This document shows positions 41,854 through 51,700 of a DNA stretch of 64,000 bases, one piece after another (positions within the stretch are counted from its first letter, which is position 1; each line of letters begins with the position of its first letter). A model generated the notes under the pieces. The model was not told the origin of the DNA. It did not search any database and saw only the letters and a program-made list of their open reading frames with translations. The DNA lies in assembly GCA_963668545.1 (NCBI GenBank), contig OY764868.1, positions 2,790,001 to 2,854,000 of the forward strand, in the 5' to 3' direction. The translations under genes and the position numbers were made by a program. The stretch comes from G963662265 sp963668545. Its GTDB lineage: Bacteria > Spirochaetota > Spirochaetia > CADAEX01.

Positions 41854-44094
41854 TTATTTCCCCGTAATCAGCAGGTTTACCTGGGCAGTCAGTTCCCTGT
41901 AATTATAAGGCTTGCTGATAAAACCGTCAGCACCTGATTCTATAACCGACTGGACACGGCTGTCATGACTGAATCCTGATGAAAGAAGGACCTTTATTTT
42001 ACCAAACCTTCTCCTGATCTCTGAATATACTTCATCTCCCGACATGTTGGGCATTACCATATCCAGTATTACAAGATCAACTTTTTCAGACATATCTTCA
42101 AGCAGAGCAAGACCATCCGCACCTTCAGATGCGCAGAGCACCTCATATCCGGCTTTTTCAAGCATCTGGGTAAGCATTGTTCTTACAATTTCCTCATCAT
42201 CAATAATCAGAATCCTTCCCGATTTTTCATGGAGAACAGAGCTGGTTTCCTTTTTTTCATATTCCATCCTTATATTTTCGGGAGCTTCAGGAAGATATAT
42301 TTTAAATACAGTACCTTTATTTATTTCAGAATCAACACTGATATGGCCGTCATGTTTTTTTATCATGTTATAAACCATTGACAGCCCCAGACCGCTTCCG
42401 ACATTATGGCTTTTTGTAGTAAAAAAAGGATCAAATATCGAGTCAATTATATCAGGCGCTATACCGACACCGTTATCAGAAACAGATATCAGGTAATACA
42501 GCAGTGATTTGTCTTCGTGCCTGTTTTCATCCGGGATTTCCTTTCCTGCATCCTTTTTTATTGAAACCCGCAGTTCTCCTCCATAATCCCTGTTTTCCCT
42601 CATTATTGTCATTGCATGGGATGCATTAATGCATATATTGAGAAGCATCTGCTCAATCTGGTTTCCGTCACCCCTGATGACAGGATTTCCCGGATAATAC
42701 TCTGCTGTAATAGAGATTTTCTTGTCAAAAGCATTTTCGCATATGGAAAGCACATTTTTTAGAGAATCATTCAGATTTATAATTTTAATATCTAGCTGGT
42801 ATTTCCTGGAAATAGTCAGGAGTTTTTTCACAAGCCCGGCTGCCCTTTCAGCTGATTTTTCCAGAATATCAATATCATTAAGAAGTTCTTCAGGCTTATA
42901 AATGCTTTCTTCTGTTTTAAGTTTCATCAGTGAAGCTGTGCCAACTATGCCTGTAAGCACATTGTTGAAATCATGAGCCAGTCCTCCGGCCAGAGTACCT
43001 ATGGTTTCCATTTTCTGTGACTGGCGGAGCTGCTCCTCCCTCTTCTCGTTCTCGGATACATCATCAAGACGGATTACAGCACCTGCCTGTTTTTCCGAAA
43101 CCAGAGGAAACAAAGATATATCCAGATACCTGCTGCCTAATATTTCCCGCTTTATCATGAGAGGCATTTTATTCTCAAGGGCATCTGATATTCTGTCATA
43201 ATAGGGAGCAAGGGATCTGAACACAGTTCTGTAACTTCTTCCGACAGCCCCGTCTCTTGTCATACCGGTAAAATTCTCTGCTGATGTATTAAGGGCTGTA
43301 ATGTTTTCTTCATCATCTATTGAAAAGATGACCGAGTTCATGGAATCAATAATATTTTCAAGCATCTTCCGGATACTGAAAACATTATAATAGGACTCTG
43401 ATATCCTTTTTGACATTTTATTGAATCCTGAAGCAAGTTCCCCTATCTCATCATTTGATTCAATATCAATAAATTCTCCATACTTGTCATCCGAAATATT
43501 ATCCATACTTTTTATTATCATGGTTACAGGTCTTATGATTATCCTTCTGATAATAAAACTGACACTCAGCAGCACAGCTGTCATCAGCAGCAAATAAAGG
43601 GCAATAATACTTAAAGAGTTGATAGCATCCCTTTTTACCATGTCATTCAGTGAATAGCGTATCAGTACAAATCCCATGTTTTCATCATAAACACTGATGC
43701 TCTGCAGATACCACAGGCTGCTGCTGTCTGTCCATGAAGTCTTTCCCTCTTTTGCAGCTTCTGCAAATTTCTTTTCCAGCCCCTCAGGCGTAATGTAATC
43801 TTCATGGGAAGAAAGAATACTGTAATCAGAATCAAATACCGCAGCAAAAAGCACATCGGGGATTTCACGTATTTTTTCCATTCTCTGATCAATGGCATTT
43901 TTTCTTTTTTCAAAGATTGCATTTGCAATTCCGCTGTTATCCCGGGTTATAAAAATCTGCATCAGGTCTATAAGCTTTTTATTTATCAGATTAAGATGGG
44001 CCCTCTGCACAGGCAGAGCTATGAAAAGTGAAAAAACCATGATAATTGTGATAAGAAAAGTAACAACAAGATTGATTCGTTTGCTGAGCTTCAA
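41854..44094 (-). CDS. Hybrid sensor histidine kinase (HAMP-PAS-HisKA-HATPase-REC)
   Basis: 746 residues from a TTG with CGGAG 6 nt upstream. Transmembrane helices at about 10-28 and 160-182 flank a ~130-residue periplasmic sensor domain. HAMP (about 182-232) and PAS (about 245-345) follow. HisKA has GGLAHDFNN with His374; HATPase_c shows DNGVGIAP, FDPFFTTK and GSGLGLSMV. The receiver has DDEE, phosphorylatable Asp678 (VILDMVMPN) and the SKPY Lys. It lies 13 bp downstream of a periplasmic substrate-binding protein gene with no permease or ATPase, suggesting the binding protein presents ligand to this kinase. Confidence 0.92.
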   Translation of the reverse strand: MKLSKRINLVVTFLITIIMVFSLFIALPVQRAHLNLINKKLIDLMQIFITRDNSGIANAIFEKRKNAIDQRMEKIREIPDVLFAAVFDSDYSILSSHEDYITPEGLEKKFAEAAKEGKTSWTDSSSLWYLQSISVYDENMGFVLIRYSLNDMVKRDAINSLSIIALYLLLMTAVLLSVSFIIRRIIIRPVTMIIKSMDNISDDKYGEFIDIESNDEIGELASGFNKMSKRISESYYNVFSIRKMLENIIDSMNSVIFSIDDEENITALNTSAENFTGMTRDGAVGRSYRTVFRSLAPYYDRISDALENKMPLMIKREILGSRYLDISLFPLVSEKQAGAVIRLDDVSENEKREEQLRQSQKMETIGTLAGGLAHDFNNVLTGIVGTASLMKLKTEESIYKPEELLNDIDILEKSAERAAGLVKKLLTISRKYQLDIKIINLNDSLKNVLSICENAFDKKISITAEYYPGNPVIRGDGNQIEQMLLNICINASHAMTIMRENRDYGGELRVSIKKDAGKEIPDENRHEDKSLLYYLISVSDNGVGIAPDIIDSIFDPFFTTKSHNVGSGLGLSMVYNMIKKHDGHISVDSEINKGTVFKIYLPEAPENIRMEYEKKETSSVLHEKSGRILIIDDEEIVRTMLTQMLEKAGYEVLCASEGADGLALLEDMSEKVDLVILDMVMPNMSGDEVYSEIRRRFGKIKVLLSSGFSHDSRVQSVIESGADGFISKPYNYRELTAQVNLLITGK

Positions 44095-44107
44095 TAATGT
44101 CTCCGGT

Positions 44108-45220
44108 TTATTCTATCTGTCTAACAAATTCAGACTTTCCTCCGGAAAACCTGATTATTACAGCAGGTTTGACAGGATCTCCATTGCTGTCAAAGACAAT
44201 TCTGCCTGTTGTTCCTGTAAAGTCCCTGGTATTTTCAACAGCTTCACGGATCTTTTCCCTGTCAAAAGAACCGGCCCGTTCAATTGCATCTGCAAGAAGA
44301 TATACCATATCATATGACAATGCCATACCGGCATTAATTCTGTCATCCGGAAAAATCGTTGCAATTTTCATTACAAACTCCCGGGTTTTTTTATCTTCCA
44401 ATGACTTGTGCCAGTGAGTAATATAATAATTGTTTTCAAGCGAGTCAGGAGCATAGTTGAACATCAGGCTGCTCCAGCCGTCCCCGCCGAGAAAGACCCT
44501 GGTTATGCCCAGCCGCCTTGCATTCTTGATAATCTGTGCAGAATCCCTTGAATATCCCGGAAGAAATATCACATCACAGTTATCATTATTTATCATGGAT
44601 GCAATGCTGTCATAGTCAGACATGTTTTCTATATACTTCTGAACAAGAGTGATCTCTCCGCCGAGATCTGTGAATGATTTTTTAAACTGTTCAGATAGCC
44701 CTATGCTGAAAATCTGGTCGGAATTGGTCAGGACAGCCGCTTTCCTGGCATTGAGATCATTATATGCAAATCTCGACATAGCTTCTCCCTGAAAACTGTC
44801 AACAAAACAGACCCTGAAAATATAGTTGCCTGCTTTTGTTACATCGGGATTTGTAGCAATAGGGGTAAGCATGGGTATCCCCGCTTCCTGAAAAACCGGG
44901 GCCATTGCAAGTACATAGGAGCTCCAGGATCCCGTGAATGCAGCAGCTATATCTTCCTTAACAGCCTTCCTTGCTGCGTATCTGGCGCCCAGTGGGGAAC
45001 TTTCATTGTCATACTCTAAAAGTTCTATCTTTTTTCCAAGAACTCCACCTTTTCTGTTTATCTCATCTACTGCAAATCTTACAGTAACAAGATGCTCATC
45101 AGCTGTAGAAGATGCTTCCCCTGTGATTGAAAATATAGCGGCAATTTTTACAGTGTCTTCGGCAAAGAGAAAAGCAGCCGGCAGAGAAAAGAAGAAAACA
45201 ATAATAATTATCTTTCTCAT
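44108..45220 (-). CDS. Branched-chain amino acid-type periplasmic binding protein
   Basis: 370 residues from ATG 45220 (MRKIIIIVFFFSLPAAFLFA signal peptide). A GTG at 45244 in frame has a poorly spaced AGGG box and would lengthen the signal by eight residues. The mature part is a type I periplasmic binding fold (Peripla_BP_6): VKIAAIFSITGEASS, GGVLGKKIELLEYDNES, AAFTGSWSSYVLAMAPVFQEAG, IPMLTPIATNPDVT and VIFLPGYSRDS. Such proteins bind amino acids, amides or aromatic acids for ABC uptake or sensing. No ABC transporter genes are nearby; the next gene is a hybrid kinase, so sensing is favoured. Confidence 0.88.
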   Translation of the reverse strand: MRKIIIIVFFFSLPAAFLFAEDTVKIAAIFSITGEASSTADEHLVTVRFAVDEINRKGGVLGKKIELLEYDNESSPLGARYAARKAVKEDIAAAFTGSWSSYVLAMAPVFQEAGIPMLTPIATNPDVTKAGNYIFRVCFVDSFQGEAMSRFAYNDLNARKAAVLTNSDQIFSIGLSEQFKKSFTDLGGEITLVQKYIENMSDYDSIASMINNDNCDVIFLPGYSRDSAQIIKNARRLGITRVFLGGDGWSSLMFNYAPDSLENNYYITHWHKSLEDKKTREFVMKIATIFPDDRINAGMALSYDMVYLLADAIERAGSFDREKIREAVENTRDFTGTTGRIVFDSNGDPVKPAVIIRFSGGKSEFVRQIE

Positions 45221-45226
45221 ATCTAT

Positions 45227-45232
45227 ATTATA
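45227..45232 (-). promoter_or_regulatory. Perfect -10 element predicting a leaderless binding-protein transcript
   Basis: TATAAT on the minus strand lies six bases before the ATG at 45220, with CTGGCA as a possible -35 at 18 bp. Transcription should begin at the A of the start codon. No Shine-Dalgarno exists for this ATG. Confidence 0.45.
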
Positions 45233-45344
45233 AATAGATATCACCTTCCCTGCCAGTTTTTTTAACAGGAACAGGGTTTGTCATGAACCAAATAACCATA
45301 TATCCGGGATAAGACATGAAAACCGGAAAAAGGGAACTGTTCTG

Positions 45345-45725
45345 TCAGAAAAACTTATCAATAGGGAAATTTTCCACCCGCTCGTAATAGGGATAATCTT
45401 CAGCATTCGGATTGATATACATTTCAAGCCATTCTTCATCCCCATCCTTGTCCCATTTGATTGTGTACAAATTTCCTCTAAATTCAACTTCAAGTGTTTT
45501 ATCACTTGTTTTTTTTGCAAAACTTTTCTGTGAGCTATCATCATCTGTATAAGCTGTTATAACCAAATACTGATCTTCGATCCTCATGATTATAAGAAAA
45601 TCATTTATAAACTTCTCTTGAGCATCAATACACCATATACCTTCAAAAATATCACTATTGTTATTTTCTGCTAAACATAAAGAAGTTTGAACAATAAGTA
45701 TTAGAAAAAATATATACTTTTTCAT
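45345..45725 (-). CDS. Small secreted protein downstream of the giant M23 protein
   Basis: 126 residues from ATG 45725, chosen for GGAG 6 nt upstream. A signal peptide (about 1-20, SLCLA-E) precedes a compact, mostly beta domain: EGIWCIDAQEKFINDFLIIM, then YLVITAYTDDD, TLEVEFRGNLYTIKW and EEWLEMYI. The pattern suggests a small lipocalin- or META-like barrel; I do not recognise the family. It starts 14 bp after the stop codon of the 2848-residue protein and is surely co-transcribed. An accessory or immunity/inhibitor role for the M23 domain is possible but only inferred from position and secretion. Confidence 0.72.
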   Translation of the reverse strand: MKKYIFFLILIVQTSLCLAENNNSDIFEGIWCIDAQEKFINDFLIIMRIEDQYLVITAYTDDDSSQKSFAKKTSDKTLEVEFRGNLYTIKWDKDGDEEWLEMYINPNAEDYPYYERVENFPIDKFF

Positions 45726-45739
45726 TTTAATCTCCATAT

Positions 45740-48700
45740 TTATCGCCAATATCTTTTTTCATAAGGTAGTTTCTTAATCCAATCGCCGTAATCACTTCCA
45801 TCTGTACTCTGTCCATAATCAAATTCCGGGAGAAACGCTCCTGTAAGGGGATCAGCAAATCCGTAGCTGCCGTCTTCCCTTTTCCTGTACATCTCAATAT
45901 GTATATGGCAGTCTGTTGAATACTCATCTTTTTCTTCCGGAAAGCTGAACAGGTGAGTTCCTTTATTATAGAATACACTCCCGCTGCCGCTTTTTTCCAG
46001 TAATTTCTGCAGTGCATCTGTATCTGAAGGATTTAAATGGGTAAAATAAAGATAATCCTCACTGCCTGCAATTCTGTAGAGAAGACGGTTCCTGTTTTTC
46101 CCTGTTTTAAGCAGCTCAAGATCACAGGGGAATGTCACAGATCCTTCCCCGACTATATCAACTGCAGGATGTCCCCTTGTATACCAGTTTTCAAGAAGAT
46201 GAGTAGACTCAGTATGCGGCTGCTGGGATACGGCCCCTTTTGAAATTATTTCAGAGGGCTTTACCGCCCCCCCCGGATAATAATCAGAAATTGCCGATAC
46301 AGGCTCAATCAGTCTTGAAATATATTTTTTTATATTAAAACTCTCCCTTACCGCATTATATTTTTCAGATATCCAGCTGCCGCTTTCATATAAAGCATTT
46401 CCGATTTTTCTGAAGACCCCCTCAGTTACAGGCGGCCTGCTTATAATCAGGTTAAGCTCCCTGAACCGGCGGCTGATCTTTTCTGTCTGTTCAAGTGTAA
46501 ACCTGACTGTTTTATCATCAAGTTCATTTTTCCATTTCCCGTCAATATAGCTCCATCCCGCTTCCGGTCCCATCCTGTAATTGATCTCATCCCGGCTCAA
46601 GCCGAGAACTGATGATATAAACCCTGTTTTACTCCCCCCGGTATATTCAAACAGTTTCTCCGCTCCTGTCTCTTCATCGACAACAGTAAGATCATCACTG
46701 CTGTCATCAACCATTGTTATGCTTCCGTCTATATGCTTTATAACTTTCCAGTAATCTTTAGTTGAATCATAATCTGTAAGAACAGATTCAGAATAATCAT
46801 TCAAATTTTGAGTGCTGCCTAATCTTATTACATCTTTCAGGAGAGACTTATCTGAAGCTATCAAACCGCTGTAGTCATTCTCCATATCAAGCGCCATTCC
46901 GGTATGATTATAAACCGCTTTTACAGTTTCAGATTCCTGTACTTCCTGCCCGCTATCCTCCCCGTCACGGTGTGCTTCGTGGCCGAGAACTGTGCCGAGC
47001 CTTAAGCGGCTCATCATGTTATTACCAGTGGATGCGACCCTTATTGTCCTTCCCCCGTTGTTGTTCAGTGTGGTTTCTGCTGTTTCTCCACCAGTGCTTC
47101 CCACTTTTAAATTATCTTTCCCCGACAGCAGATTAGTGTAAAGTTTCATTGCCTCTTCATCTGTCCCCCCTCTTGAATAAAGGGCTCTCATTGCAACCTT
47201 TGCCTCTGCAATGTTTTCCTTCTGTGAAAGGCTTATCTTCGCGTTCTGGTAGTATGTGTTTATCCCTTGGTAAGCTGATGCAATCTGTGATGTACTTACA
47301 TTCTGACCCTCTGTTCCGAAATTAAAGAGGCTTCCTCCATCTCCAACACCCATTTCAAGTAATCCGACTCCTCCATAGTCATCTATAAGATTATCTGCTC
47401 CCAAAAAGGATAATATATCAGTTGTGTTTAGAACATTCAGTGTAGTACTTCCAAGCGCGTTGTATTCATATATGCTTGCGGCGCTCCCTGCAATGCTTGA
47501 GCTTAATGCTTTTCCGTTTTTAAGCTCTTCTCCGTAGAATCCTGTGAGGGTAGAGTTGAGCCCGGCAGTTCCCATGCTTGAGATGTAACCTGACACTGCG
47601 CCTTTGCCGTAAAGGTCTGATTTCCAGTTATTTTCAAATGAATTTGTATTGAAATAAAGACCGCCTGAACTTAAGTCAAATGAGTTTATTGCAGTTGTTG
47701 CAAGGTTAGTGGATGCTGTCTTTATCCCTGCCGCTCCGGTTGTTGCAAGAAATGAGTCTGATTTAAACTTATCATATTTTGACCCGATCCCTTGAGTTAC
47801 AGCTCCGACTGCTGTCTGTTTTCCTAAAGACATCATCCCGTCATCCCAGTCAGTTATTCCGCTTCCTATGTCCATTGCTGTGAAGGCTGCATCATCAATC
47901 ATGTTGATTGCAAATGCTAAAGGCCCTGTTCCTGCGACAATTGTCATAGCAATGTTTCCGATACTTCTTACACTTGGCGCTCCGAAAAGGCCATCTGAAT
48001 CTCCGTCATTATCCTTGTCATCATCCCACAGTTTCTGCGAGTACCATGGCTGATCAAGGCTTGCTATTCCCCGGCCAAGTCTTGCTTCGTTTCTGAAGTA
48101 AAGCTCATAGATCCTTCCATATTCGCCGTAACCTGCTGTTTTTATCTTTTCAGGGTCTTTACTCTTCATTACAGGGGCGTACCCTAAGTGCATATAGAAG
48201 AGTCCTTTCGTGTCTTTGTATTCCGATGCCTGGCGGGATGAATTAAACGATTTCTCTGCATTTTTTACATAGGATGAAAACTCTTCATCAAAACCTTTCC
48301 AGTTGGCTGTTTCCCTGGATGTTTTACTTCCGAAGATGAGATCTGAATATCTTCTGAGGTTTGTAACAGCCTTCTGGACCTTTAACTCTATTTCTTCATA
48401 ACCCATTGAAGATAATGATTCACGGGAGAGGTCTACACCTGTTTCAAATTCAGGAGCTATAAAATGATGATAAGCTTCTATTTCATGGCGCTCTTCTTCT
48501 ATGCCGCCCAGAAGTGTCATATCAATTATAGCTTTCCTTGTAAACATATTCCCTCTTTTCCTGTACCCTTTACCTTCGAGAGTATCGGCAAGGGATTTCT
48601 CAGTGCTCATGTTGGCCGATTCAATATTATCGGCTATCCCGTCTTCAACCTCAGTAACTGTCTTTGCCATTTTAAGGGCTTCAAGCAATGCTGCTTTCTT

Positions 48701-51700
48701 TCTAACTTCATTTGAAAGATTTTCTGCATAGTTTTCAAGTCTGATATCGTTTCTTCCAAAGCTTCCAATGTCTGGAAGGTATGATGAAAGAGTGATATTA
48801 TCAGATTCTTTTCTTTTACTGTAATAAGAGGCCGCTGATATCAGTGATGACAGTTTTTCAGAATCTGTTACTTCCTCAACTATATTTTCGAGGTCAGGAG
48901 AGTTCTTTATGTCAGGGATTATTATCATCCCGCTTTCTGACAGGAGTTTATCAGCATTTATTCCTATTTCTCTTGAAAGACGCCTTGATTCTCCTCTCTG
49001 AACAGCTATTGTACTTTCTTCTATCCAGTTGTTCCTGTTTTCTTTTAATATATTGTACTTATCTCTCCAGAGTTCCTCTTTAAGGCTGGCTTCTTTCTGG
49101 AAATCCTCTCTCCATTTCTTTCTTTTTCCTATAAGCTTTGTAAAGCTTTCTTTCCACTGCTTGACACCTGTCTCATAAAGCTCCGAGATTCTTGATTCAA
49201 AGAGGCCCTGCTTGTCCTTGAGTTCGAGGTACTGGAGTTTTATTTTTTCATCATTTTCATGTTTACTTATGTCAACGGATGAGGAGAAGTATCTCATTAA
49301 ATCATCTGCTGCAAAGGAAAGTGTTCTTTCCCTTCCTTTTAAGTCGTTAGCATTTGAATATGATGATAAGAGTTCAGAAAATGACATTTCTGATGATTCC
49401 TGAGTTGAGTATTCTGATTCATAAAAGAGATTGATGAAGTGGTTTTTCACTTCATCTGAAGTCACATCCTGATTGTTCTGATCTGCCCTGTACTTGAAAA
49501 GATTTTCTTCCCTTTCTTTTTCCAGCTTTTCAGTAATTATGTTAAGTTCAGCAGTCTTGTTGCTTAATGCTTCGTTTAGCTTTTCAAAAGTCTTAACAGA
49601 AAGGGTATAGCTTGAAGACTTGTCATCATCAGTTAATGAGTCATATATGTTTTTCAGAAGATCCTTAAAGCCTGAACCTGCCTGATCAGGAAGTTCCCCT
49701 GAAATCGAGGATAGCGAGACTATAAAATCATCGAATGATACCAGTTTACCATCTTCACTGCCTGTTAATGTTCTGATCTCCTCTTTTTTATCAAGAAAGC
49801 TTTCCCGGGATGAAAAAGTCTTTGCAATATCCTCCCAGATAATATTTCTTTCATAATTACCATTAATATCTGTCATGTTATGGCGCATTTTTTTCATTTT
49901 TTTCGCTGTTCGCTTCCAGAAATTGCTCCACCAGTGCTTCTTTTTTATATAATGTTCCCTTGATTTACACCTGTTCCACATCAGGTCATGAGAAATCTTG
50001 CTTATATCTTTCCCCATGAATGAATAGTCAAGGGTTGTGTTTCCCGACAGGTGCATTGCCCTGAAGAATGAATACAGTTTATATGTTTCAGGATTGTTTT
50101 TTATTGTATTAAGAGTATTTCTGGCTGAATTCAATGTATCATTATATGGGTCATATCTAGCAAAATCATAATCTTTTAGTTTCTCATAATTCTGATCGGA
50201 ATACAGCGGAACGGTTACTTTGTTTTTATACTCAGCATAGAAAGCAAGCCCGAAATTCTTTAAGTTGTGGCTTCCCAGGTCAGAGATTGCTTTTGCCCAT
50301 TTTAAAGCATCATTACTGAAGGTAATCTCTGAATCCTTTTTGTTAAAGTAATCATTAACAGCATTCTTTATATCTGTCTCACTTGAAAAACTACTAAAGT
50401 CTGTAAGTTCACCTTCATTATAATTTTCAACATCCGGTTTAAAGGGTAGGGTGAATTTAAAAATGCTTCCTATGGAATCTTTCATTACTGCATAATACCT
50501 TCCCGCTTCTTCCTGTGCTTTTGCAATATTCCTGGAAAGTGTTTCAGATGCAGAACTGAGATAGTTGACGCTGCCAAGGAGTTCTTTCTTGTCTTTAAGT
50601 GTATCAAGATATTCTGAATTGAATCTCTCACCTGTTGGACGTTGTGTGAGTGAAGTTTTTATATTAAGTACTTCGCTGTAAAGATCATCAGCCTTCTCAA
50701 ATTCCGCTTTTCGCCTATCAAGGACTGCTTCCGGGTCTGTGTTTTCAAGCTTATAAGGAGAATCTGCAAAGTCCTTAAGCTCTTCAGCTTCATAAAGGTC
50801 CCACTTGCTCATTGTAAACTCATTTAATGCATTATCTACGGCAGTCTTTTTCTCTCTGTACTGGTTTGTCAGAGATGTGAAGTCATCAAGCAGATCATGA
50901 TATTCAGTCCTTAAGGTGGATATCTCCTCTTTTGCCTCTTCAAGCACTGCTTTTTTATCTGCAACATTGTCATTGAAATACGCAGCCTGTTCAGTTTCCC
51001 ACTCTTTTAATTGATTTCTCAGATCAGCAAGCTTTGTATTTCTCTCTTTATATTCTGTTTCTTTTGATATTATGAGAGCTCTTTTTTCTTTTACAGTGTC
51101 GCTGGTAGTAATAATGGATGACTCGTCTTTTAAAATATTGAGAGCTTTTACTATCAAGGTCTCAAATACTTTATTTTCACTGTTTGAATATTCATTTTCA
51201 AGTGATCTTTCATAACAATTATTAAGATCGTTAAGTGTATCAAAATCAAGAGACAGCTTATCTCTTTTTTCCTCTAACTCCTCCAGAGACAGAGGATCAT
51301 CTGCTGAGTAATTTTCAATTCTGTTATTGTATAAATTGAGTTCGTTTTCCATTGAAGAGAGATCTTCACTGAATATAAATCCCTTTTCTTTAATTATACT
51401 TTCAAGGATTTTACCTGTAATCTCTTCTATATAGAATGGTACATTATATGTTTTAAGGGTTTTATAAAAATCAATTATATCATCCCTTGTCTCAAAAGAA
51501 GAACTTACTCCGATTGAAGCTGATTCTGAATCTTCTGCAAGATAATAAAGATCTGAAAGTTTTTCAAAGAGTTCATTTCTCTCATGAAGGGTAAATGCAG
51601 ATGAGTATGGACTATATTTATTTATTCCCTTTATTTCTGCTTCAAGAAGAGCAATTTCCTTTATTTTTTCAAGAACATCCGGACCTGAAGTATCTATGGC

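Noticed and set aside
46960..46985. GHEAHRDG in the giant protein read as a zinc protease HExxH
   Set aside because: The spacing is H-E-A-H, not H-E-x-x-H, so it cannot be called a zincin site.
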